DNA of 11,660 bases, taken from contig CAZDIO010000088.1 of the NCBI GenBank assembly GCA_964505555.1, forward strand, positions 1-11,660, given 5' to 3'. Position 1 is the first letter of the stretch. Every line of letters starts with the position of its first letter. This stretch comes from CAZDIO01 sp964505555 (GTDB lineage Bacteria > Bdellovibrionota_C > UBA2361 > SZUA-149 > CAZDIO01). Of this stretch, positions 1 through 5,774 are shown in pieces. The notes below the pieces were generated by a model that was not told the origin of the DNA, ran no database searches, and worked only from the letters and a program-made list of their open reading frames with translations. Both the position numbers and the translations under genes were made by a program.

Positions 1-9
1 AGGGCCCCG

Positions 10-92
10 GCCTGCCGTTGCGTGTCACGCCACGAAAGCTCCAAGCGCTACCGCCGCTCCGATTTTGCTTCGCTTCGCGCGCAACGACAGGC
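10..92. repeat. Dispersed inverted repeat, copy 1 (CTGTCGTTGCG-type ends)
   Basis: The 13-base ends at 10-22 and 80-92 are inverted repeats of each other with one mismatch; the right end reads CGCAACGACAGGC. The 26 bases at 65-90 match copy 2 at 6513-6538 with only two differences, so the right half by itself resembles a whole short element. The central part is about 57 bases and is not shared with the other copies. It lies just beyond the 3' end of the M50-like gene, which reads toward it. The GC-rich bases 1-9 resemble the centre of copy 3. It is probably a REP- or MITE-like intergenic repeat. Confidence 0.65.
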
Positions 93-123
93 ACTTTCAT
101 TTTGTTAGAGGCTCTGAGGTCTC

Positions 124-810
124 TTAGATCTCTGTAAACAGGCGTAGAAGTGTTGCTGCTGCAAAGCCTGCATGGAGAAAGGCCTCTCTTCCTCCGACGA
201 TCCAAAGAAGGCAGGTGAGAAACCACGCGCAATGAAAGATTCCAATAAAAACAAAAGCGATAAATAAGCCACCAAATATTCTCTGGAGATCTGTTTGTCG
301 AGGATGGAATTCCTGATATCCGGTGACAAGGTCGATTGCTAGGGTGAATCCAAGTAGAAAAATTAGAAAAAACTGATAGTGTTTATTAAAAATGAGGCAG
401 ATAAAAAACACCGGAAGAGAGAACAATGGAAAGAAATAAGGAGCAAGGCAGATAAAAGGACCAAAGTGAGTTCTATCTGCATACATCTGGTAGGAGACAT
501 GGCCACTTTCTTCTTCAAAGTAAAAATCTGTAACCTTATTTCCGCTTAGACGCACCACAGCGGCATGCTTCAATTCATGAACAAAAGTTCTAAACCAAGC
601 AAGTTTAGCACTGGCAAAGAAGATCAGCCCACTGAGAAAACTTATTAAAAAAACAACGACAATTTCTTTGGAGAGACCATCTTTTTGAACGAGCGTTAGC
701 AATGTAATAATGCCGACGGTACTAAGAAAGACTCCACAAGGAATAGCCAGATAGAAAGCGAGACTTCCTATCTTCTTTGCCACATTGGATTTTTGTCGCG
801 CGGATTTCAT
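124..810 (-). CDS. Membrane protein with HELKH zinc motif, M50-like metallopeptidase
   Basis: This 228-residue protein is very hydrophobic, with likely membrane segments near residues 14-41, 48-72, 117-141, 146-163 and 181-206. Between the second and third lies H78-E-L-K-H82, an HExxH zinc motif in the setting 'FVHELKHA', followed by 'LSGNKV' and a Gly-rich turn. This resembles the M50B-like pattern in which HELGHA sits at a membrane helix. A later 'FHPRQTD' (about 168-174) could give a third ligand (D174), as NPxxxxD does in M50 proteins. If active it would be an intramembrane or membrane-bound zinc protease; its substrate is unknown. The ATG has no clear Shine-Dalgarno sequence. It is transcribed divergently from the esterase gene. 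The motif is certain, the family assignment moderate. It might instead be an uncharacterised membrane protein that kept the HExxH. Confidence 0.7.
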   Translation of the reverse strand: MKSARQKSNVAKKIGSLAFYLAIPCGVFLSTVGIITLLTLVQKDGLSKEIVVVFLISFLSGLIFFASAKLAWFRTFVHELKHAAVVRLSGNKVTDFYFEEESGHVSYQMYADRTHFGPFICLAPYFFPLFSLPVFFICLIFNKHYQFFLIFLLGFTLAIDLVTGYQEFHPRQTDLQRIFGGLFIAFVFIGIFHCAWFLTCLLWIVGGREAFLHAGFAAATLLRLFTEI

Positions 811-823
811 TGATCGAGCTATA

Positions 824-846
824 CTTTAACCGATCTTTGAACCGAT
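824..846. repeat. Tandem 11/12-bp direct repeat in divergent promoter gap
   Basis: CTTTAACCGAT (824-834) is followed directly by CTTTGAACCGAT (835-846). The units differ by a single inserted G and are about one helical turn apart. They lie in the 67-bp gap between two divergent genes, where a regulator could bind side by side. No regulator is identified, and no convincing -35/-10 pair was found in the gap. Confidence 0.35.
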
Positions 847-867
847 GTAACTAGTGCTCTGACAAGT

Positions 868-872
868 GGAGG
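868..872 (+). promoter_or_regulatory. Ribosome binding site GGAGG deciding the esterase start
   Basis: GGAGG ends five bases before the TTG at 878. The in-frame GTG at 866 has no Shine-Dalgarno sequence upstream and would place GGAGG inside the coding region. This favours TTG as the true start. Confidence 0.6.
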
Positions 873-877
873 AAGAA

Positions 878-1696
878 TTGTCATTTAAAGATGGGTTCAC
901 GTGTATTGTTTCAGAAAAAGCGCGTGGCGAGGTATTGTTGTTTCATGGACTTACGAGTAGTCCTCAGGAGATGGAGGAACTTTCGGGAGTGCTCTACCGT
1001 TCAGGATTTAATGTCAGTGTTCCCCGTTTTTCAGGTCACAGCGGGGATCTTGCTCAACTTAAGCAGACAACAGCCGAAAGTTGGATAGATGATACGCGTG
1101 AGAGTTTTAATCAACTAAAAAAGCGAAGTCCCCATCTTCCCTGTTTTATCGTTGGAGTATCGTTTGGCTCTCTTCTCGCACTCTTTCTTGCGGCATCAAG
1201 GAGAGATGAGGTAGATGGGCTTGTGGTTCTTTCGCCGCCAATTCTTCTTAAATCCAAGATGAAAGAGATATTACTAACTGGCATCTCTTTCTTTCCTAAT
1301 TGGCTTCTCAATATGCTTGGGGTAGTAAAAAAATCTAAGCGAGATCCAAATACCTTTTCTGTCCCTCGAGAAGCCTTTCCCGTGCACTCCATAGCAGCAG
1401 TGGCGCGATGTATCGGTATCAGAAGAAAGTTATCGAGAAATTTATCAAAAATCATCTGTCCTGTATTAATCCTCCAAGATCCCGAAGATCATTTAGTTGA
1501 TAAAGGAGCCGCAGCACTCCTTCAGAAACAGATCGCCGCCGCTCGTGTTCACGTTGAACTGATTTCTGGTGGTGAACATGAGCTTACGTTAGGGCATCAC
1601 CGAGAACAGGTTTTTAAATTGATTAAAACCTTTATTGAATCGAACTGTATGAACTCTCACCCTTCAAGCTCAAATTCCCCGGAGGAACGCCGCTAA
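878..1696 (+). CDS. Alpha/beta-hydrolase, carboxylesterase/monoacylglycerol lipase-like
   Basis: The 272-residue protein carries the full serine-hydrolase set in order: the oxyanion-hole segment 'LFHGLTSSP' (about 21-29), the nucleophile elbow G93-V-S95-F-G97, an acid in 'DPEDHLV' (D204 most likely) and the catalytic His in 'GGEH' (H234). The early HG(L/F)T and 'PRFSGHSGD' segments resemble the Est30-type carboxylesterase group, which hydrolyses short or medium acyl esters or monoacylglycerols. There is no signal peptide, so it is probably cytoplasmic. The start is taken at TTG 878 because of the GGAGG just upstream; GTG at 866 would add four residues. Its TAA overlaps the ATG of the next gene (TAATG), which points to translational coupling with the phospholipase C-like gene. 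The natural substrate is unknown. Confidence 0.88.
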   Translation: MSFKDGFTCIVSEKARGEVLLFHGLTSSPQEMEELSGVLYRSGFNVSVPRFSGHSGDLAQLKQTTAESWIDDTRESFNQLKKRSPHLPCFIVGVSFGSLLALFLAASRRDEVDGLVVLSPPILLKSKMKEILLTGISFFPNWLLNMLGVVKKSKRDPNTFSVPREAFPVHSIAAVARCIGIRRKLSRNLSKIICPVLILQDPEDHLVDKGAAALLQKQIAAARVHVELISGGEHELTLGHHREQVFKLIKTFIESNCMNSHPSSSNSPEERR

Positions 1697-2724
1697 TGCC
1701 ACGAGAGATTGTTCATTGGGAGGTGCTTCACCTTGCGGTGCACCGAATCTCGCCGGAGTCAGCGCCAACGGTAAAAAAAGTGCTCACCACTTTTTTTGAC
1801 TCTGCCTTACTTGGGGCGATCTCCCATGATGCGCCGTATTATCTTTTCTTTGGTCGTGATCGGGCGTTTGAAATGCTTGCGGAAAGTCTTCATGGAAGCT
1901 ACCGCGAAGATACCTTTGATCCGATGAGAGCGTTAGCAAAAAATATCGTTACGACGAGCTCCCCAGCAGTTCTCTGGTCATTTCTTCTTGGTATGGTTTC
2001 TCACGGAGTAACCGATATCGTATTTCATCCGATGGTGTATTATTTTACAGGAGATTACTATCATCCCGATAGGAAGGAGCGAACCAAAGCTCAATCACGA
2101 CATCGACTTTTTGAAGTGTATCTAGATTCGTGGTTTCGAGAGAGTTTGAAGATCGGTCGGAAGGGAAGAATTGCTGAGGTTATGAAGAATCTTGGCGATG
2201 ATTTTCTTTCAATCTGTGAACTTCTTGAACAAACTCTTGTTCCCGAGAAATTACCAACAATAAAAGAGAGTGTCCCTTCTGAAGGGGAGAAAACCAACCG
2301 CTGGCAAAAAAGTTTTCTCTATATTTCAGTTTTGCAGCGTCTTTTTCTCTCTCCGTTATTGGGGTTAATTATCCGCACGCTCAATAAAGGAACCGGAGGG
2401 TTACTCAATCCCATTGATAGCCTCTTTCTGTTTTTACGAAAACGTCCACAACAGTATTTTGAAACACCACTCCAATACAAAAACCCTGTGACGGGGGAAG
2501 AGAGGCGAGAAAGTGTTTTAGAGATGAAAGAAGAGGCGGTGAAAAGATGTGTAGAGATCTTTACTCAATTTGAACCACTCCTTAGCGGGAAAGAAAACGA
2601 TATTGATAAGGTGCTTGGGGGGCTTCGTGGTGATTCTCTGAATGTTGGTGTTTATCGGGTTGACTCAAGTAGCTATAAGCATTTCTCGCCTCATGGAGCT
2701 GATCTTCCCGGGCTTTCGTTTTAG
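1696..2724 (+). CDS. Zinc-dependent phospholipase C-like protein
   Basis: The first 150 of 342 residues match the layout of the zinc-dependent phospholipase C / S1-P1 nuclease-like fold (PF00882 type). Visible elements are H7 in 'IVHWEVLH', D45 in 'GAISHDAPYY', H66, H103-x3-D107 in 'GMVSHGVTD', H111 in 'FHP', and H136-x3-E140 in 'RHRLFE'. In Bacillus cereus PLC the zinc ligands are arranged in a similar order, including HxxxD and HxxxE. The protein has no signal peptide, whereas the classic secreted enzymes begin at a processed tryptophan, so it is probably cytoplasmic and its activity is unproven. Residues from about 180 onward are not recognised and contain a hydrophobic stretch near 210-230. 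The start ATG overlaps the esterase stop by one base, and GGAGG at 1681-1685 lies 10 bases upstream. A lipid- or phosphoester-related function with the esterase is an inference. Confidence 0.78.
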   Translation: MPREIVHWEVLHLAVHRISPESAPTVKKVLTTFFDSALLGAISHDAPYYLFFGRDRAFEMLAESLHGSYREDTFDPMRALAKNIVTTSSPAVLWSFLLGMVSHGVTDIVFHPMVYYFTGDYYHPDRKERTKAQSRHRLFEVYLDSWFRESLKIGRKGRIAEVMKNLGDDFLSICELLEQTLVPEKLPTIKESVPSEGEKTNRWQKSFLYISVLQRLFLSPLLGLIIRTLNKGTGGLLNPIDSLFLFLRKRPQQYFETPLQYKNPVTGEERRESVLEMKEEAVKRCVEIFTQFEPLLSGKENDIDKVLGGLRGDSLNVGVYRVDSSSYKHFSPHGADLPGLSF

Positions 2725-2730
2725 AATTTA

Positions 2731-2881
2731 AGCGTGTAGATACTTAAACTTAAACTTCTACTTCTACTTAAACTAAACTTAGCCTTGCTCTTGCTCTGCA
2801 CATTTTTAGAGCAAGTGCAGGTGCAAGGCTAAGTTTAGTTTAAGTAGAAGTAGAAGTTTAAGTTTAAGTAGAAAAGACGCT
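2731..2881. repeat. Giant hairpin with perfect 48-bp arms
   Basis: Bases 2741-2788 and 2823-2870 are exact reverse complements over 48 bases, separated by 34 bases. Inside the loop, CTTGCTCT (2790-2797) pairs with AGAGCAAG (2808-2815). Outside the arms, AGCGT (2731-2735) pairs with ACGCT (2877-2881) across a small internal loop. The left arm from 2742 is built of about seven units of the form ACTTNN (ACTTAA, ACTTCT, ACTTAG, one shortened ACTAA). It starts seven bases after the PLC-like stop codon. It could end transcription, protect an mRNA end or be a MITE-like insertion; there is no classic U-tract. Confidence 0.9.
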
Positions 2882-2910
2882 AAGTCTAAGAATCAGAAGC
2901 CTTAGTCTTA
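2881..2910. repeat. Small satellite inverted repeat beside the giant hairpin
   Basis: TAAGTCTAAG (2881-2890) and CTTAGTCTTA (2901-2910) are inverted repeats with a single central mismatch and a 10-base spacer. It abuts the right foot of the large hairpin and may be part of the same structure. Confidence 0.5.
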
Positions 2911-3003
2911 GCCATGCTTGAGTTCACATTAATTCTTTTCCTAGCGGCTCTTTCCTTCCTGGAGACACTTTCCGTTCCTAGACCCCATTGATATAAGACA
3001 ACA

Positions 3004-3549
3004 ATGACTGACTCTCTACAAATCGATTATCGTCTTGCGGGTCTGGAGGATATCCATAACATAAAAGATCTAATCTTTACTCACGGTCCAAACCAATGGA
3101 ATTATCTTCCGCGGGAGGAGACGGAAGCGCATATTGAGGATATCGCTTGTGGTAAAACTTTGGCAATTGTTGCGTTTGATGGGACGAACATCATCGGTGT
3201 GGTCACATTTATTATTGGAAATCTCGGCTCATTTTCTTTAGGAAAAAACTTTCTTCCGGTTCATACCAAAGATCTCGATGAGAAACGACTTGGGTATATT
3301 GCTGAAGCCGTTGTGCACTCATCTCATTGGGGAAAAGGAATAGGAGCGGCGTTGCTTGAGGGAGCAAAACATGAACTCCATAAGCGAGGAGTAAAAGTAA
3401 TCTACCTCAAACGACACGAAGAAAACGCCGCATCCGCAGGCATTATGCGGAAAGCTGGGTTTATAGAGATCTTAGTGTTTGATAATCCAGAGATCAGAAC
3501 ATCAGGATCACGACGCACCTCAGTGTCTCGATATGAGTTCTTTATTTAA
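3004..3549 (+). CDS. GNAT-family N-acetyltransferase
   Basis: The 181-residue protein has the GNAT acetyl-CoA signature: after the strand 'LGYIAEAVVHSSHWG' comes 'GKGIGAALL' (about 110-118, the Q/RxxGxG/A loop), then a helix and the strand 'VKVIYLKRHEENAASAGIMRKAGF' (about 130-153), where the asparagine and the 'KAGF' turn are typical. It transfers an acetyl group from acetyl-CoA to an amine; the acceptor cannot be told from sequence. The ATG at 3004 has no clear Shine-Dalgarno sequence. It stands alone, bracketed by the giant hairpin upstream and the 134-bp inverted repeat 13 bases after its stop, so it may be its own transcription unit. Confidence 0.88.
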   Translation: MTDSLQIDYRLAGLEDIHNIKDLIFTHGPNQWNYLPREETEAHIEDIACGKTLAIVAFDGTNIIGVVTFIIGNLGSFSLGKNFLPVHTKDLDEKRLGYIAEAVVHSSHWGKGIGAALLEGAKHELHKRGVKVIYLKRHEENAASAGIMRKAGFIEILVFDNPEIRTSGSRRTSVSRYEFFI

Positions 3550-3562
3550 ACGATCACACGGT

Positions 3563-3696
3563 CATTGAGTTAAGGATTCTGAAAAAAAAGATTTATAGAA
3601 CCACAGAGACACAGAGCCGCAGAGAAGATCAATAAAATCTTTTTTTCTCTGTGCCTCTGTGTCTCTGCGGTTCTATAAAAAATCCTTAACTCAATG
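3563..3696. repeat. 134-bp imperfect inverted repeat, 'CACAGAGACACAGAG' type
   Basis: Outer arms of 16 bases are exact (3563-3578 and 3681-3696), as are inner arms of 9 bases (TATAGAACC at 3594-3602 with 3669-3677). The next 24 bases, rich in ACAGAG words, pair with 3 mismatches. A short centre around AAGAT...ATCTT closes it. The A-rich segment at 3579-3593 is asymmetric with its partner. CACAGAG-rich repeats of this style are, in my recollection, widespread in environmental bacterial genomes and yield spurious ORFs. Gene-free, between the GNAT gene and radC. Confidence 0.85.
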
Positions 3697-3792
3697 GTTC
3701 TGAGGCCGTTCCTCCCCTTCTTCATTGTGTATTTACCAGTAAATAAACGCGAAACTAATTGAAGAAAACCTCGAAAACAAAAAGAGGGATCG

Positions 3793-4464
3793 ATGAGACG
3801 AATACATACGATACCGGTCCATGATCGGCCGCGTGAAAAATTATATGGAAAGGGCGCGAGAGCTTTGTCTGATGTTGAGCTTTTGGCGATCCTCTTAGGA
3901 AGTGGAACGAAAAAAGCGCATGTTCTCTCAGTTGCAAAACGGGTGTTACGGCTTTTTGATGGTGCGGATGGACCGGCTTCACTTACTTTGCTGCAAACTA
4001 TTGAAGGCATTGGAGATGTAAAAGCCGCACAACTTCTTGCGGCACAGGAGTTTTTTAGTCGACGTATCGGTGTGCAAGGTCTACGTATCTCTTGTCCGAG
4101 TGATATTCTTCCGTTAGTTCGCTACCTTGCTACAAAAAAACAGGAGCACCTTATCTGTATCTCGCTAAACGGTGCACAAGAGGTCATTCATAGTAGGATT
4201 GTATCTGTAGGTTTAGTGGATAGAGCCCAGATTCATCCTCGAGAGATCTTTGCTGATCCGATCACGGATCGTGCCTCAGCGATTATCATTGCGCACAATC
4301 ATCCCTCAGGAGATGTTCTTCCAAGTAAGGCCGATATTACAGTTACAAAACACCTTGTGCGGGTAGGCGCACTTTTGGGAATACGGCTTTTAGATCATCT
4401 CATCTTCAATCAACAAGCTTATTATAGCTTTTTGGAAGAGGGGCAGCTTGAGAATGCTCTATAA
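3793..4464 (+). CDS. radC: RadC family JAB/MPN-domain protein
   Basis: The protein has 223 residues, the normal RadC length. The N-terminal UPF0758 part begins 'RPREKLYGKGARALSDVELLA' (about 12-32) and carries a helix-hairpin-helix at 'IEGIGDVKAAQLLA' (70-83). The C-terminal JAB/MPN metalloprotease-like domain contains 'VDRAQIHPREIF' and the zinc signature H168-N-H170-P-S-G-D with D181. RadC was once linked to DNA repair; its true biochemical role is unsettled, and many copies are linked to competence or mobile DNA. AGAGGG (3783-3788) lies four bases before the ATG and supports this start. The stop is one base from the end of the convergent XRE gene. Confidence 0.95.
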   Translation: MRRIHTIPVHDRPREKLYGKGARALSDVELLAILLGSGTKKAHVLSVAKRVLRLFDGADGPASLTLLQTIEGIGDVKAAQLLAAQEFFSRRIGVQGLRISCPSDILPLVRYLATKKQEHLICISLNGAQEVIHSRIVSVGLVDRAQIHPREIFADPITDRASAIIIAHNHPSGDVLPSKADITVTKHLVRVGALLGIRLLDHLIFNQQAYYSFLEEGQLENAL

Positions 4465-4465
4465 G

Positions 4466-4858
4466 TTATTTTCTCTTTTTTGCTTTAAAACCAAATGCTT
4501 CAGCAACCTTTGATTGCTCAATGAGAAATGATACCTGGTCCTCATCAAGTGAATAAATGCGATTAATGAGTTTTTGTTTCTCCTTTCCAGCGGAGCTTAT
4601 TATTTGATCCTCTCTGTCTTGTATCGACATTTTAAAAAGTGGGGAGGGATCAAAACCAAGAATAAGTAGGTATTGAAAGAAGGTTTTTAATGAGGGAAAC
4701 TGCCTGCCACTTTCTACCGAGCTAAGATAGTTTTCGGTTTTCTCAAGCTTTCTAGAAAGATTGCGAAGAGTAAGTTTCGTTTTTGCTTTACGTTCCTGCT
4801 TGCAGTGACGCATCACTTCTTGAAACAGCGCACGAACCTTTTTATCTAACTCATCCAA
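4466..4858 (-). CDS. XRE-type helix-turn-helix regulator
   Basis: The 130-residue protein has an HTH_3/XRE DNA-binding domain at about 29-76. The segment 'LTLRNLSRKLEKTENYLSSVESGRQFPSLKTF' gives the two recognition helices, with the characteristic 'S.vE.G...Ps...' spacing, and is followed by 'LILGFDPSPLF'. The N-terminus is a charged helix and the C-terminus (about 80-130) is charged and unrecognised, perhaps for oligomerisation. The start is TTG: AGGTGA (plus strand 4865-4870) lies six bases upstream, and no in-frame ATG is nearby. The gene faces away from the histidine kinase across a shared control region. A palindrome over its predicted -35 suggests autoregulation, as is common for XRE proteins; this is inferred. 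Confidence 0.85.
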   Translation of the reverse strand: MDELDKKVRALFQEVMRHCKQERKAKTKLTLRNLSRKLEKTENYLSSVESGRQFPSLKTFFQYLLILGFDPSPLFKMSIQDREDQIISSAGKEKQKLINRIYSLDEDQVSFLIEQSKVAEAFGFKAKKRK

Positions 4859-4937
4859 ATACTTTCACCTGATCTAACAATCAACAAACCGCAATGAGCA
4901 CCTATGATATCAGGGAAATAAACTGAACAAATCAATG

Positions 4938-4966
4938 ATTATATTGCATACATTGGCTGATTTTAA
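4938..4966 (-). promoter_or_regulatory. Predicted sigma70 promoter of the XRE gene
   Basis: On the minus strand there is a perfect TATAAT (plus 4938-4943), with a TTAAAA hexamer 17 bases upstream (plus 4961-4966). This would give a leader of roughly 70 bases before the TTG start. The -10 is strong, the -35 mediocre. Confidence 0.5.
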
Positions 4967-4974
4967 TAAAATCA
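4958..4974. promoter_or_regulatory. Palindrome over the XRE promoter -35, candidate operator
   Basis: TGATTTTAATAAAATCA has perfect 7-base arms around AAT and covers the predicted -35 of the XRE gene. It is suited to a dimeric regulator, most simply the XRE protein itself. Confidence 0.45.
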
Positions 4975-4990
4975 ACTGTATGAAAGTTGA
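4972..4990. promoter_or_regulatory. Second palindrome, overlapping the kinase -35
   Basis: TCAACT (4972-4977) and AGTTGA (4985-4990) are inverted across seven bases. The right arm overlaps the TTGACT that is the likely -35 of the kinase gene, and the left arm overlaps the end of the first palindrome. Confidence 0.35.
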
Positions 4991-5016
4991 CTTTTGCGAG
5001 GATCGCGCCATATTGT
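4987..5016 (+). promoter_or_regulatory. Predicted sigma70 promoter of the kinase gene
   Basis: TTGACT (4987-4992) and TATTGT (5011-5016) are 18 bases apart. The -35 matches consensus at 5 of 6 and the -10 at 4 of 6. Transcription would start near 5023, about 58 bases before the ATG. Confidence 0.4.
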
Positions 5017-5080
5017 TGAGCCAAAAAGCATTTCTGAAAAAACACCTCTAGTCATTTGGAGTGATAGAAGCTTCTTATAA

Positions 5081-5770
5081 ATGGATAAGTTTCAAAAATT
5101 TGCTCAAACACTTGCACACGATTTAAAAGCACCATTGATTGGAATGAATGGCATCATTCATCTTCTTTCAGAAGAATATGGCCCCAGATTTGATCAGCAG
5201 GCAAAAAATTACTTTGGAGTTCTTAAAGAACAAACTGAAATTCTCTTTGATCTTATCGATGAGACATTAGAGTTTGCTACAGAACAATTCGAAAAAAGTT
5301 GTACTTTATTTAATGTAAGAGATCTCATTGAAGAAGCTACCCTCTTAATTCAACCTCCCCCTTCGATCGAGATAAAAATCCTTTCATCACTTCCGGATCT
5401 CTGTTTTGGTAGAGTTCAGCTTATGAAGGTATTTCTGAATCTTCTTTCTAATGCGGTACGGTTTGTTGATGTTGAGCATGGAGAGATTCAAATATCCTGT
5501 ACAGAGGAAAAAGAGCTTTTTCGATTCTCTGTTTGCGATAACGGTTTGGGGGTTATGGAAAAGACTTCTCTCGTAAAGAACCGTTCTATGGATTTCAACT
5601 CAATATTCACTACAAAAAAACCTTATCACGGCCTTGGTTTATCCATTGTCAGAGGCATCATTGAACTTTATCAAGGAGAATTTAAATCAGATACCTCTTT
5701 AGAAGGTGGGGCAAAGGTCGACTTTACCTGGCCAAAAACAAAACCCAAGCGATTTCTCTCAACTCTTTAG
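5081..5770 (+). CDS. Sensor-less histidine kinase
   Basis: The 229 residues hold only the transmitter core. The phospho-acceptor H-box is 'LAHDLKAPL' with H13, and the DHp helices run to about 70. The HATPase_c domain follows, with N-box 'FLNLLSNAVRF' (N120, N124), G1 box D153-N-G-L-G157 and G2 box G184-L-G-L. It would autophosphorylate on H13 and pass phosphate to a response regulator, but no receiver or regulator gene is in the window. There is no PAS, HAMP or membrane segment, so it is cytoplasmic. A TAA stop lies in frame directly before the ATG, which rules out a longer in-frame N-terminus, and there is no Shine-Dalgarno sequence at a normal distance. It may take its signal from a partner protein or be the remnant of a longer kinase. 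It ends four bases from the convergent DJ-1/PfpI gene. Confidence 0.85.
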   Translation: MDKFQKFAQTLAHDLKAPLIGMNGIIHLLSEEYGPRFDQQAKNYFGVLKEQTEILFDLIDETLEFATEQFEKSCTLFNVRDLIEEATLLIQPPPSIEIKILSSLPDLCFGRVQLMKVFLNLLSNAVRFVDVEHGEIQISCTEEKELFRFSVCDNGLGVMEKTSLVKNRSMDFNSIFTTKKPYHGLGLSIVRGIIELYQGEFKSDTSLEGGAKVDFTWPKTKPKRFLSTL

Positions 5771-5774
5771 CACC

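Noticed and set aside
105..329. 74-codon minus-strand ORF overlapping the end of the M50-like gene
   Set aside because: It is a different frame of the same strand within the longer membrane-protein gene, with no recognisable content.
2914..2991. 25-codon hydrophobic ORF just before the GNAT gene
   Set aside because: It has no Shine-Dalgarno sequence, is too short to judge, and has no further support.
2741..3696. Integron attC sites around the GNAT gene
   Set aside because: Neither hairpin has matching GTTRRRY / RYYYAAC core sites (GTTAAGG fails the last position), the arms are perfect or lack the extrahelical bases of attC, and no integrase is present.
3570..4010. Long minus-strand ORF running from the radC 5' part into the inverted repeat
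   Set aside because: It is antisense to radC, and its C-terminal part is only a translation of the CACAGAG repeat (TAETQRHRE, LCLCGS), a typical spurious product.
3004..4464. A toxin-antitoxin or defence island around GNAT, radC and the XRE gene
   Set aside because: The GNAT gene lacks a paired RHH or HTH antitoxin next to it, the XRE gene is convergent to radC and has no toxin partner, and no nuclease or defence domain is present.
5041..5080. A frameshifted sensor domain upstream of the kinase
   Set aside because: The only alternative frame (GTG 5061) stops after about 20 codons and resembles no PAS or linker sequence; the gap is too short to hold a domain.
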